DNA from: an uncultured Coriobacteriaceae bacterium
Lineage (GTDB): Bacteria > Actinomycetota > Coriobacteriia > Coriobacteriales > Atopobiaceae
Length of the DNA stretch: 42,704 nt
Direction of reading: 5' to 3'
Assembly (NCBI GenBank): GCA_902788705.1
Contig: CADALE010000027.1
Coordinates: 1 to 42,704 of the forward strand
Below the pieces are notes generated by a model that had not been told where the DNA came from, ran no database searches, and saw nothing but the letters and a program-made list of their open reading frames with translations. Of this stretch, positions 23,857 through 31,982 are shown in pieces. Every line of letters starts with the position of its first letter. Positions within the stretch are counted from its first letter, which is position 1. The position numbers were made by a program, and so were the translations under genes.

Positions 23857-25149
23857 CTAGACTCCCAAGCACGTGATTGGCAGCACGTAGACCCCAAGTT
23901 CGCGGTCGAAGCGGGCGTACTCCCCCGCCCCCACAATCACCGCGAGGAACTCGGGTTCGGGGTTGCGCGCAGCCGGGTTCGCGGCGACTTTCCTTGCCAG
24001 CCTGCTGAGCGACGCCGCCGCCGCGCCAGCCTGGCTTTCACCAAGCTTCACCTCGAAGGCCGCCCACCTGCCGTCGCGAAGCTCCACGACCGCGTCCACC
24101 TCGAGACCGTCGGAGTCGCGGTAGTAGTGCAGTGGCTCGACCGTGGCACCGGTCAGGGCCGAGGCGTACACGGCGAGGTCGTGCATGCACAGGGACTCGA
24201 AAAGCAGGCCGAAGAGCTGCCCGTCCTCGAGCAGCCTCCCGGGCGTCACCTGCAGGAGGGAGGCGGCGAGCGACGGGTCCGCGAAGTAGCGCTTCGGCTT
24301 CGTGCGCAGCCGCGTCTTCGAGCGTATGGGGGCGTCCCAGCCCGTCACCTGCTCGAGCACGTACAGCTCCTGCAGGGCGGAGATGTGCGCAGCCGCCCTG
24401 TTCGTCGCGGCCTTCGAGTCCGCCTCTCCGAGTCGGGCGTCGGAGGCAACGGTCGCGAGCTTCGCAGCCGTACCGAGGTTGCGAGCGAGCGAGAGCGCAA
24501 CGCGCCGCGACTCCTGCCCGCTCAGGCCCCTTCTGGGAACGCTCACACCGAAGAGCGCGTCGAAGTAGGCGTCAAGGTACTCCGCGCCCGAGACGTCGCG
24601 GCCAACGAGAGCAGGCCATCCGCCCTTGCATATGGCGTGGGCGAGTGGCGCGAGCGACTGCTGCACGAGCTGCGGCTCGAACTTGCCCTCGAAGAGGTCC
24701 GCTAGGGAGACGGCACCCGAGGAGAGCCCGAGTTCGGAGAGCGTCATGGTGCGCATGCGCAGCTTCGCGATGCGTCCTGCGCCGCTGTGGTGGACCCTGT
24801 CCTTGCTAGGCTCCGACGAGCCCGTGAGGATGAACGAGCCGGGTTCGTTGCCCGACGCGTCAACGGCGGCGCGCACCTCGTCCCAGATTGCCGGGACGTC
24901 CTGCCACTCGTCGACCACATGTGGCCGGTCGCCAAGAAGGGCAACGCCTGGGTCTGCCTCCGCGGCGGCGCGCGGGCCAGCGAGCCCGATGCGCGAGACG
25001 CTTTGCCCAAAGGCGAGCGAGGTCCAGGTCTTCCCGCACCACATGGTGCCTGCGACCTCCACCGCCCCGAATGTGTCAAGCATGTGGGCGAGCTGCCCGT
25101 CCGCGATGCGCGGCATGTAGCCCTTGGGCTTGAGCTGGCCGTATTCCAT
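23857..25149 (-). CDS. AAA-type ATPase with DUF4143 domain
   Basis: 430 aa. The N-terminal AAA_14 domain has a nucleotide loop GTMWCGKTWTS (about residues 34-44) and an acidic strand HVVDEWQDVP as Walker B, then SFILTGSSEP as sensor 1. The C-terminal DUF4143 domain is a nuclease-like fold with EVDAVVELRDGRWAAFEVKL, the D...E-x-K pattern of PD-(D/E)XK enzymes. The family is common in gut bacteria and its role is unsettled (possibly mobile or defence-associated). GAGGAGGGGAT precedes ATG 25149. Four direct repeats lie directly upstream, and two copies of a riboswitch-like RNA cassette flank the gene. Confidence 0.88.
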   Translation of the reverse strand: MEYGQLKPKGYMPRIADGQLAHMLDTFGAVEVAGTMWCGKTWTSLAFGQSVSRIGLAGPRAAAEADPGVALLGDRPHVVDEWQDVPAIWDEVRAAVDASGNEPGSFILTGSSEPSKDRVHHSGAGRIAKLRMRTMTLSELGLSSGAVSLADLFEGKFEPQLVQQSLAPLAHAICKGGWPALVGRDVSGAEYLDAYFDALFGVSVPRRGLSGQESRRVALSLARNLGTAAKLATVASDARLGEADSKAATNRAAAHISALQELYVLEQVTGWDAPIRSKTRLRTKPKRYFADPSLAASLLQVTPGRLLEDGQLFGLLFESLCMHDLAVYASALTGATVEPLHYYRDSDGLEVDAVVELRDGRWAAFEVKLGESQAGAAAASLSRLARKVAANPAARNPEPEFLAVIVGAGEYARFDRELGVYVLPITCLGV

Positions 25150-25161
25150 ATCCCCTCCTCG

Positions 25162-25247
25162 TACCTTTTAGAGGATATCATACATACTTTTTAGAGGATA
25201 TCTTACTACCTTTTAGAGTGAATTCAAGGTACCTTCTAGAGGGCATA
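25162..25247 (-). promoter_or_regulatory. Four iterons upstream of the ATPase gene
   Basis: Copies of TACCTTTTAGAGGATATC start at 25162, 25185, 25206 and 25230 (spacings 23, 21, 24, about two helical turns). The two nearest the gene are best conserved. Location just before the minus-strand start at 25149 suggests an operator, perhaps bound by the ATPase itself or by an unlinked regulator. The rest of the stretch up to 25320 is without features. Confidence 0.65.
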
Positions 25248-25366
25248 TTACTGCGGTGCGGGGTCCGGGGCTCTGTCCGCCGATTCGCAGCCCAGATACC
25301 AGCGATCTCGTATTCCCCTAGTTGAGCTCGTGGACCACCCTCCGTGCACTTTCGTGGACCGCAAAA

Positions 25367-25502
25367 CAAAAACGCAGCTCAGAGGCTGCGTTGATTACCT
25401 TTTCGGGCCACTGTCATTACCCAGATCAGGTCCGAGGGTCGCGGCCGCGATGGACCACAAGCACCCGCCGTGCGCCAGCTCCCCTATTCGGAGGCTCTTG
25501 TA
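25367..25502 (-). ncRNA. Orphan TPP-riboswitch-like RNA, copy B (degenerate)
   Basis: Same layout as copy A: TACAAG (25502-25497), CCGAATAGGGGAGCTGG, ACCTGATCTGGGTAATG, GGGT pairing with GCCC, then terminator CGCAGC-CTCTGA-GCTGCG with T5 (25390-25367). The CTGAGA motif is lost. The 3' flank (GCGGTCCACGAAAGTGCA) also matches copy A, so the whole cassette was duplicated. Its terminator lies about 220 bp before the ATPase start, with no gene immediately behind it. Confidence 0.6.
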
Positions 25503-25545
25503 GCGCATGCGACGCACATATGGTGCGGCACCCCCCGACATCCTG

Positions 25546-26021
25546 TCAGTCCTCGGCCAGGACCGTATCGAAGGCAAACGGGAACGCCTCGACCCTTCCT
25601 GCTGCAAAGTCGACCCGATATCCGGTGCCATCCTTATGAAAGAATCCTGTCGTCGGGTCGATCCTCAGAGAGCACATGTTCTCGTCAGGCTCGTCGTTGT
25701 GCTTGAAGTGCCACGACTCAAAGGCCTTCGCCAACGCGCCTCTGACGCTCGCGTTCTTTGCCTCTGACGGGTGCCCGATGCTGCGTGCCCGCCCGCTGAA
25801 GGAGTGCATCCTTCGGCCGCAGAGGGACACGTTCGGGTTGCCCTCGATCTCAGCTACCTTCCGCGACAGCCTATGCGAGACGACATAGAAGCACTCTCCG
25901 TCAAAGAACGCATCGACCACCCCGGAAGACGGAACGTTGTCCTTCGAGGTCGACAGCACGAACTGACAGTCCTGCCGAACAACCCCTTCATCACGTTAAT
26001 CGCTTCATCAAAGCCGCTCAA
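25546..26021 (-). pseudogene. PPOX-like flavin-binding protein gene, frameshifted
   Basis: The frame from about 25972 down reads DCQFVLSTSKDNVPSSGVVD, then AFFDGECFYVVSH, the start of the split-barrel pyridoxamine-phosphate-oxidase-like fold, and runs to a normal C-terminus (YRVDFAAGRVEAFPFAFDTV). The missing N-terminus is in the next frame: TTG 26021 gives MSGFDEAINVMKGLFGR with a GGGGGGAG site upstream. One added base near 25972 would join them. So this is a single-base frameshift, either a real inactivation or a sequence error. Without it the protein would be about 158 aa, normal for the family. Confidence 0.65.
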
Positions 26022-26050
26022 GCCCCGCTCCCCCCAGGTTCCATCGAGCT

Positions 26051-26569
26051 CTATCGCAGAAGGAGCTCATACAAGTAGAAGTCGATCCATCCCGTGTTCG
26101 GCGCATGCCAGCGGCGGACATCGCGCCTCTCGAATCCCAGGGACTCGTACAGCCCGTGCGCGGGGGCATTGCACTCCAGCGCATCGAGCCTGACGGCCCC
26201 CAAGCCCTCCCCCCTCGCAAGCTCGACCACCTCTCTCATGGCCGCCTTCGCGCGCCCTCTCCGTTGGAAGCGAGGGTTGACGGCGAGGAGGTGCACGACG
26301 GCCACGTCATCATCGGCGAGCTCCACCTGCCAGTCGACCCCATGGTAGTCCTCCCCCTGGCAAGGCGTCATGGCGACAGCTGCCGCGATGTCCTGGCCGT
26401 CTTCCAGGCAATACATCGCTCCCTGGCGGACGTAGCCCTCGATCATCTCCCTGGTGGGATGAAGGCCATAGATCCACCTGCCATAACGCGGCATGTCGTC
26501 CGTCTCACTCGCCACTAGCTGGTAAAAGCTCAGCAGCCTCGACAGGTCTCCGATTCCGCATCTCCTCAT
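26051..26569 (-). CDS. GNAT-family N-acetyltransferase
   Basis: 172 aa. The start chosen is ATG 26569 (MRRCGIGDLSRLLSFYQ) with GGGGGAGGCG upstream; the open frame to 26950 is an antisense-like extension over another ORF. The acetyl-CoA motif VVHLLAVNPRFQRRGRAKAA (about residues 97-116) is the GNAT motif A with Q-x-x-G-x-A. The final part LYESLGFERRD is motif B. Substrate unknown. Confidence 0.88.
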   Translation of the reverse strand: MRRCGIGDLSRLLSFYQLVASETDDMPRYGRWIYGLHPTREMIEGYVRQGAMYCLEDGQDIAAAVAMTPCQGEDYHGVDWQVELADDDVAVVHLLAVNPRFQRRGRAKAAMREVVELARGEGLGAVRLDALECNAPAHGLYESLGFERRDVRRWHAPNTGWIDFYLYELLLR

Positions 26570-26594
26570 GGGCGCCTCCCCCTCAGGCCTTCCG

Positions 26595-26984
26595 TCATCG
26601 CTCGCCAAGGAATCGGGGCAGCCCGTCTCGGTACACGACAAGGGCAAGAACAGTGTACTGCCTGACGCGGATTTCCCTGCTCGAGACGGGTGCGCCCACG
26701 CGCACGCTGGCCCTGTCTGCGACACGCGCCACTGCCTTGAACGGGACAATGACTTTGCGCGCAAAGGCGCCTGGGTCGACACGCACGAGGCCCTTGTGCT
26801 CTGCGCTTGGGTCGTCCGTTTCTTCGGCTTGGACATCAGGAACGGGCTCGACGATGACCTCTGCGGCTGAAATCTCTGCCACCTGGGCCTCATTAACGTC
26901 CGCCGTCTTGCTCTCCAGAAGGGCGATGGCCTCTCCGAACCGATGCTCATCCCCTAGCAACACAGCCGCGTTCAAACGCAGCAA
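26595..26984 (-). CDS. Hypothetical ORF in frame behind the MATE gene
   Basis: The frame has GC-rich third positions and is open from just after the MATE stop (TAG 27020-27018) to 26595, about 141 codons in the same frame. The first usable start is TTG 26984, without a strong binding site. The product has a TPR-like helical start (ALSGLLLRLNAAVLLGDEH, then EAIALLESK) and a C-terminal half with hydrophobic strands. It may be a separate small gene, a 5'-truncated remnant, or an extension cut off by the stop codon. No family recognised. Confidence 0.4.
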   Translation of the reverse strand: MLRLNAAVLLGDEHRFGEAIALLESKTADVNEAQVAEISAAEVIVEPVPDVQAEETDDPSAEHKGLVRVDPGAFARKVIVPFKAVARVADRASVRVGAPVSSREIRVRQYTVLALVVYRDGLPRFLGER

Positions 26985-27017
26985 AAGTCCCGACAGGGCA
27001 GTGTGAACACCCTCGTC

Positions 27018-28361
27018 CTATGCGCGCAGCCCGTGCTCCTTGGTCCAACGCCCTGCAAAGAAATACAAGGCTGCGAAGACTCCCGCACAGCAGAATCCCA
27101 CCGCGCTCCCCAAGTACAGCACATGCACGTCCCATATGACCGCCAGACCGATGCGCACGAACGCATACTTCACCACGCACTGCGCTGCCACCGCGATGAC
27201 CATCGGCATCGTGACGTTTCCTGCGGCCCGGCAAGCTGCGTTGAGGACATGACTCACCGCAATGAGCACGAACGATGGCATGAGGTAGCGCAACATCTGA
27301 GTTCCGCAAATGCGCATCGCCTCATTGGGAGTGAAGAGGCCCACAATCTGCGGTGCCCACCACATGATCGCACCGACGTAGACCACCGTCGTCGTCACGG
27401 CAAGGACCAGCGACGTGTGCACCGACTCTTGCGCACGCTTGTAGTGCCGGGCCCCACAGTTCTGGCCCACCAGCAGCATGGTAGATGTCGAAATGGCCGA
27501 CGAGGGATGTTGGCCCCACGCAGCAATCTTCTCGGCCACGCCTATGCCCGATATGAACTCGTTAGGGAACATGTTTACGTACGACTGAACCAAGAGGCCT
27601 GACAAGGCAATGAGCAGGTTCTGAATGCCCGCAGGAATACCCAGCTCACAGATGCGGGCGACCTTATCCCATGAGAAGGCAACGTCTCTGAAGTCAAACG
27701 TTAGCCCGTCGATGGAAAGGAGCAAGCGCAGACTGAGTACGTCCACCACGAACTGCGAGATGATGGTCGCCAAGGCCGTGCCTGGAGCACCAAGGCCGAG
27801 CACGCGGACGAAGACGAGGCCCAGCGCGACGTTGATGACCGAGGACAGCATGAGGTAGTACAAGGGGTGCTTGGAGTCGCCAAAGCTGCGCATGATGAAG
27901 CCGCACATCTGGTAGCTAAGCACCGCGGCGTTGCCCAGCAGGTACACGCGGAGGTAGAGCTCCGCGTCGGCATAGAGGTCGCGGCTGATGTTGCACAGGT
28001 CCATAAGGAGCGGCAGGGCAAGTTCGGACACCGCCGTGAGCACGATACCGCCCGCGACCGAGAACACGATGGCCGTGTCTAGGGCCTCCTTGAGACCGCG
28101 CTCGTCCCCCGCACCCACATAGCTCGTGATGAGGATGCCCGCGCCCATGCCGAGGCCATAGAACGTATAGAGGTAGATGTTGCAGATCCATGTGCAGGCG
28201 CTGACCACCGAAAGCGCGTGCACAGAGACGTAGTTGCCCACGATGGCGGAGTTCGTCACGTTGTAGAGTTCGCTGAACATGCCGGCAAGAAACACTGGCC
28301 AGGCGAACCGCACGATCTGGCTGGTGATGTTGCCCTCTGTAAAAGTCTCGCGCTCGAGCAT
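27018..28361 (-). CDS. MATE-family efflux transporter
   Basis: 447 aa with about twelve membrane segments in two homologous halves. The start chosen is ATG 28361 (MLERETFTEGNITSQIVRFA), matching the family opening, with GAGGGGTGG upstream; the frame extends to 28496 without support. MATE hallmarks include WPVFLAGMFSELYNVTNSAIVG in the first segment and LGAPGTALATIISQ around the middle, and the second half opens with ELGIPAGIQNLLIALSG. It exports cationic compounds using a sodium or proton gradient. It follows the MBL-fold gene by about 95 bp on the same strand. Confidence 0.93.
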   Translation of the reverse strand: MLERETFTEGNITSQIVRFAWPVFLAGMFSELYNVTNSAIVGNYVSVHALSVVSACTWICNIYLYTFYGLGMGAGILITSYVGAGDERGLKEALDTAIVFSVAGGIVLTAVSELALPLLMDLCNISRDLYADAELYLRVYLLGNAAVLSYQMCGFIMRSFGDSKHPLYYLMLSSVINVALGLVFVRVLGLGAPGTALATIISQFVVDVLSLRLLLSIDGLTFDFRDVAFSWDKVARICELGIPAGIQNLLIALSGLLVQSYVNMFPNEFISGIGVAEKIAAWGQHPSSAISTSTMLLVGQNCGARHYKRAQESVHTSLVLAVTTTVVYVGAIMWWAPQIVGLFTPNEAMRICGTQMLRYLMPSFVLIAVSHVLNAACRAAGNVTMPMVIAVAAQCVVKYAFVRIGLAVIWDVHVLYLGSAVGFCCAGVFAALYFFAGRWTKEHGLRA

Positions 28362-28455
28362 GGGCCACCCCTCGACTACCCCGCACCGTACAAACCCGAA
28401 CCCGCGCCGCAGGAGCGTCGCTCCCCCGGCCCGCATGCCGGGGGAGCACGTCCCG

Positions 28456-29430
28456 TCAGCCCACGGAGTCCATGGTGTACTTGAGGTCAGAGCCAAACTG
28501 GTAGATGTTGCGCGTATACAGGTCGCGATCGAACCATTTGATCTTCGAGTCGTACTGGTCGGGATGCGCGAGGATGACTTCGCAGGCGTTCACCATGTAC
28601 TGCAAGGTCACGGGATGCAGGTCGAAGGTGCCATGCCCGGGATACAGGCCACCGATCTCCTCGCCGTGCTTCTCGAGCGCCGCCACCAGGCAGTCGCGCA
28701 TGGAGCGAATGGTGCAGTACTGCGGATAACGCTCGCCTTCGTCAAGAAGCGCGCTTGTCGAGTCACCGATAAAGAAGCAGCCGGTCTGCTTGTCCAGGAA
28801 ACCCGACTGGCCTGCCGTATGACCTGACAGATGTACTAGCTCCACCTCATAACCCTCACCCAGATCGAAGATGTAGCCGTTGGGGCATGCGACCACCTCG
28901 TACGGGCGGAACGGCACGAGGTCAGACTTGGGGAAGCCCTGGGCCGTCGGCTCGCCATCCTCACCCAGCAGGAAGCTGCTCATGTAGTCGGGCGTCATCT
29001 GGTCGCGCAGGGCCTCCGCGTCGTACTCGTTGATGTACACGCGGTCAAACTGCACGTTGCCGCCAATGTGGTCGACGTGCTTGTGCGTATTGGCACAGAG
29101 GACCTCCTTGCCGCCTGCAAGGTGCTCGCACAGGCCGCGCAGGTCACCCAGGCCAAAGGCGGTGTCTATGAGCAGTGCGCGCTCGGGCCCCACCACCAGG
29201 TAGCTCCACACGTCACCGCAGCCGCTCTGGATGGAGGGGTTAAAGATGCACCAGGTGTTGTCCTTCCAGCGATATGCCTCTACGTAGGGGTCAATGTCGG
29301 GATAGGTCTCCTTGAGATCAGAATGCTCACGCAGAACCTTCATGAAGGTCCAGCGCGACGGCTTCTCCTTCTCGGGGTACGGATTCACGATGCCCAGATC
29401 GTTCTTGATGGGGCGCGGGTTAAGGTCCAT
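28456..29430 (-). CDS. MBL-fold metallo-hydrolase, 324 aa
   Basis: The start chosen is ATG 29430 (MDLNPRPIKNDLGIVNPYP) with GGAGGGAACC upstream; an ATG four codons earlier is possible. Zinc motifs: THKHVDHIGG (HxHxDH), LVHLSGHTAGQSG, FFIGDSTSAL and LYPGHGTFDL near the C-terminus, a full metallo-beta-lactamase ligand set. Before the fold is a 60-residue extension with KDNTWCIFNPSIQSGCGDVW. Its substrate cannot be named. It lies between the Nif3-like and MATE genes in the run behind the PTS genes, so a role in handling the PTS-imported compound is possible. Confidence 0.9.
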   Translation of the reverse strand: MDLNPRPIKNDLGIVNPYPEKEKPSRWTFMKVLREHSDLKETYPDIDPYVEAYRWKDNTWCIFNPSIQSGCGDVWSYLVVGPERALLIDTAFGLGDLRGLCEHLAGGKEVLCANTHKHVDHIGGNVQFDRVYINEYDAEALRDQMTPDYMSSFLLGEDGEPTAQGFPKSDLVPFRPYEVVACPNGYIFDLGEGYEVELVHLSGHTAGQSGFLDKQTGCFFIGDSTSALLDEGERYPQYCTIRSMRDCLVAALEKHGEEIGGLYPGHGTFDLHPVTLQYMVNACEVILAHPDQYDSKIKWFDRDLYTRNIYQFGSDLKYTMDSVG

Positions 29431-29567
29431 GGTTCCCTCCATTCCTGAGCGTTGCGCAGCCACCCCGGCATGACCACGCCGCACCTGCGGCGAGGCACCA
29501 TACGAACATGCCAGAGCGACGACACGGCGCTGTTCGGTTTCAAAACGCTGTTCTTTGGCTGCGAGCC

Positions 29568-30428
29568 CTATGCGATGACGTAGTGGAACGGGTCGCCCTG
29601 CGCTACGAACGTGCAGGGGATCTCGTCGGTGCCGAGCGCCTTGTCGATCCAGTGCGGCAGATACTCCATGCCCGGCTCCTCCACGTTGAAGTGCCCGATG
29701 GTGATAGCCGCCTTGCCCTGGCCCAGCTGGGCCGCATCGCGGATACACTCGCACGTGGTGAAGTCGGTGGTCTCCATGCAGAGCAGGCAATCCACGTCGT
29801 GCTCGTCCACATAGCGGGTCTCGACATCGTCGCTAGGCCCGATGAGGTGCATGGGGATGTGCACCTTCTGCACGCGGGCCTCTGGGTCGCCAATCAGGCG
29901 GGTGCCGCGCAGACCCAGCGCGTGCACCAGGTAGCGCGCCAGCTCCTGGGCGCTCGTCTCGGGAATCTCGAAGTCCATGGGCATGGACTTGTCCCCCACG
30001 CGATAGTCCAGCCATCCCAGCTTCCAGGCAAGGCCGTAGAAGATGCCGTCGACCATGGCTCCGCCTTCGTCGATAGGCACCTGCGAGTGGATGAAGTCAT
30101 GGTTGCGCCACACGGCGCCGCCCCACTCGTCCAAGACCGCCTTCTTCGCCTGGAAGGTCTTGTTGAAGGCAAGCCAGCCCTGGCGATCCCCGTGATTCCA
30201 GAAGATGGCCTCATGGCTGATGATGAGGTTGGCACCGAGGCGCTGCGCCTCCTGGACTATCTTGGTCGACGGCCAGATGCAGCTCACGATGCCGGTGCAC
30301 TCTTGGTCCACACTGCCGTACAGCACCTGGTCGCGCGTCTTGATCGAATCGATGGGCTTTCCCGAGCCAAACAGGTCGATGCCTCCCGAGAAGGCCTTGA
30401 CCCTGGTAATGACTTCAGAGATGAGCAT
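29568..30428 (-). CDS. Nif3-like dinuclear metal-centre protein
   Basis: 286 aa, of the NIF3/YbgI (PF01784) fold. The start is ATG 30428 (MLISEVITRVK) with AGAGGAGAA upstream. Metal-ligand regions are visible: GANLIISHEAIFWNHGD (His near residue 70) and ITIGHFNVEEPGMEYLPHW (His and Glu near residue 250), with an Asp in the middle region. The family's reaction is unknown, with a proposed hydrolase role. Its place between EIIA and the MBL gene is unusual for nif3, which often sits near rpoD or tRNA genes. It may be a paralogue recruited to a catabolic operon. Confidence 0.8.
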   Translation of the reverse strand: MLISEVITRVKAFSGGIDLFGSGKPIDSIKTRDQVLYGSVDQECTGIVSCIWPSTKIVQEAQRLGANLIISHEAIFWNHGDRQGWLAFNKTFQAKKAVLDEWGGAVWRNHDFIHSQVPIDEGGAMVDGIFYGLAWKLGWLDYRVGDKSMPMDFEIPETSAQELARYLVHALGLRGTRLIGDPEARVQKVHIPMHLIGPSDDVETRYVDEHDVDCLLCMETTDFTTCECIRDAAQLGQGKAAITIGHFNVEEPGMEYLPHWIDKALGTDEIPCTFVAQGDPFHYVIA

Positions 30429-30541
30429 GGTGTTCTCCTCTGGAACGTGAGGGATAGTAAGAAGGAGCCGCACCTGCTGAAAGCCCCTCTTGTGACTGAC
30501 AGCGGGCACGGCCCCATAGATGCAAGCCTATATGAGCTAGG

Positions 30542-30943
30542 CTACTCGTCGTCCTCGTCCACATCCGCCTCGAACGTGTTGACGAGGCGCATGGACTGAC
30601 GCGCAAGGGCAAGCGTAGCCTCGATGTCTTCGCAGGTAAGGGGCTCATCCGCAAGCGCCAGCTCAAGTGTTAGCGGAACGCTCACGCCCGCGACCAAAAA
30701 CACGTGGTCGTTGACGTACGGCGCAAAGCGCTGGTTGACGCTGCCCTGCAGAATGTCGGTGAGGACGAGCACCTCGTCATCCGGATCGAACTTCGCGAAC
30801 ACCTCGGCAACCTGGTCCTCGAGCGGCGTCTCGTCGATATAGGCGCAGATGACGTTGAGGTCGGAAGGACCACCCAAAAAATCTATCGTGTCCGCGAGGC
30901 CCGCCGCAAAGCGATGGTGGGAGGCGAGAATGATGTGTCTCAC
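30542..30943 (-). CDS. PTS mannose-family EIIA
   Basis: 133 aa. It accepts phosphate from HPr on a histidine near the N-terminus (ILASHHRFAAG, His 9 or 10) and passes it to EIIB. The Rossmann-like alternation of strands and helices and the acidic PDDEVLVLTDILQGSVNQ segment fit PF03610. The start is GTG 30943 with AAGGAATC upstream. It is separated from the EIID gene by a 155-bp gap with a hairpin, so its expression level may differ from EIIBCD. Confidence 0.93.
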   Translation of the reverse strand: MRHIILASHHRFAAGLADTIDFLGGPSDLNVICAYIDETPLEDQVAEVFAKFDPDDEVLVLTDILQGSVNQRFAPYVNDHVFLVAGVSVPLTLELALADEPLTCEDIEATLALARQSMRLVNTFEADVDEDDE

Positions 30944-31050
30944 GGTGATTCCTTAGCTTCTTGTCAGGCTTGTCCTAGCGTTGCTGGACCTACCGTCAAC
31001 GGATGGGATTGCTCAACACAAGACCTTACGGCATAACGAGCCGCAGGGGC

Positions 31051-31086
31051 TGGGATGGTCGGGAGACGGGACTCCCGGCCATCCCA
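31051..31086 (-). terminator. Intercistronic 15-bp hairpin between EIID and EIIA
   Basis: TGGGATGGTCGGGAG and CTCCCGGCCATCCCA pair around a 6-nt loop (one T-G pair). No T-run on the minus strand. Lying just after the EIID stop, it could attenuate transcription into EIIA or stabilise the EIIBCD message. Confidence 0.6.
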
Positions 31087-31097
31087 AAGGAAGGGGG

Positions 31098-31982
31098 CTA
31101 GCCAAGGATGCCGAAGGCGGCGCAGGCGCAGCTCACGATGATGATACCCAGGATGATCCAGGACAGGCTCACGCCCTTCTTGATGAGGCGATACACGATG
31201 GCCGTCACGGCGATGCCCATGATGTTGGGGAAGATCAGGTCGATCACGCCCTCCTGGATGGGCAGGGTCACTTCACCGAAGGTGAAGGTGAGTGGCGTGT
31301 GGATGGCCACGGTGGAGAAGATGAGCGAACCGACGACCATGAGGCCCAGAATCGAGGCCGCGTCGGTCAGGACGGCAAGCTTGTCGGCCATGGTGGTGAT
31401 GATCTGCACGCCTGCGTTGTAGCCCTGGTTGTAGTTCTGCATACGCCACACGTACATGACGGCCCACAGGGCAATCCACAGCAGGATGCCGACGGGGTTG
31501 CCGTCCATGGCCATGTAACCGGCGATGGAGCCAAGGATGGTCAGGGGCAGGATCCAGATGAACACGTCGCCGATGCCGGAGATGGGGCCCATCAGGCCGA
31601 TCTTGAGGTCGTTCTCAGCCTGCTGGCCGGCCTCGTGACCGGTGTCCTCGATTGCCAGGCCGGCGCCCAGCAGCAGGCCGGACACGGGAGGCGTGGCATT
31701 GAAGACGCAGTCGAGCTGGTTCAGGATGGCACGGTTGAAGGCATCCTCGTCGCCGCCATAGATCTTGCGCAGGGCATAGAAGGCGGCATAGGTGGCGCAG
31801 GGGGCGTTCTGCGTGGCGTAGGCGTAGGACACGGTGTCCATGAGGCACATACGACGCGAGCAGATGTCCAGGTCCTCCTTGGTGAGGACGGGAGCGTAGG
31901 AACCATCGGGCAGCGGCTGCGGAATGGGCTCCTTGAAGTCGGTCGGGGAGATATCTGCAGGCTTGAAGAATCCGTTACTCAT
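31098..31982 (-). CDS. PTS mannose-family EIID
   Basis: 294 aa. The start chosen is ATG 31982 (MSNGFFKPADISPTD) with GGAGGTGAA upstream; it overlaps the EIIC end by 8 bp. The soluble N-terminal half with MDTVSYAYATQNAPCATYAA and ILNQLDCVFNATPPVSGLLLG, followed by IGLMGPISGIGDVFIW, is diagnostic of EIID. The C-terminal half has hydrophobic segments. It forms the membrane channel with EIIC. Confidence 0.95.
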   Translation of the reverse strand: MSNGFFKPADISPTDFKEPIPQPLPDGSYAPVLTKEDLDICSRRMCLMDTVSYAYATQNAPCATYAAFYALRKIYGGDEDAFNRAILNQLDCVFNATPPVSGLLLGAGLAIEDTGHEAGQQAENDLKIGLMGPISGIGDVFIWILPLTILGSIAGYMAMDGNPVGILLWIALWAVMYVWRMQNYNQGYNAGVQIITTMADKLAVLTDAASILGLMVVGSLIFSTVAIHTPLTFTFGEVTLPIQEGVIDLIFPNIMGIAVTAIVYRLIKKGVSLSWIILGIIIVSCACAAFGILG

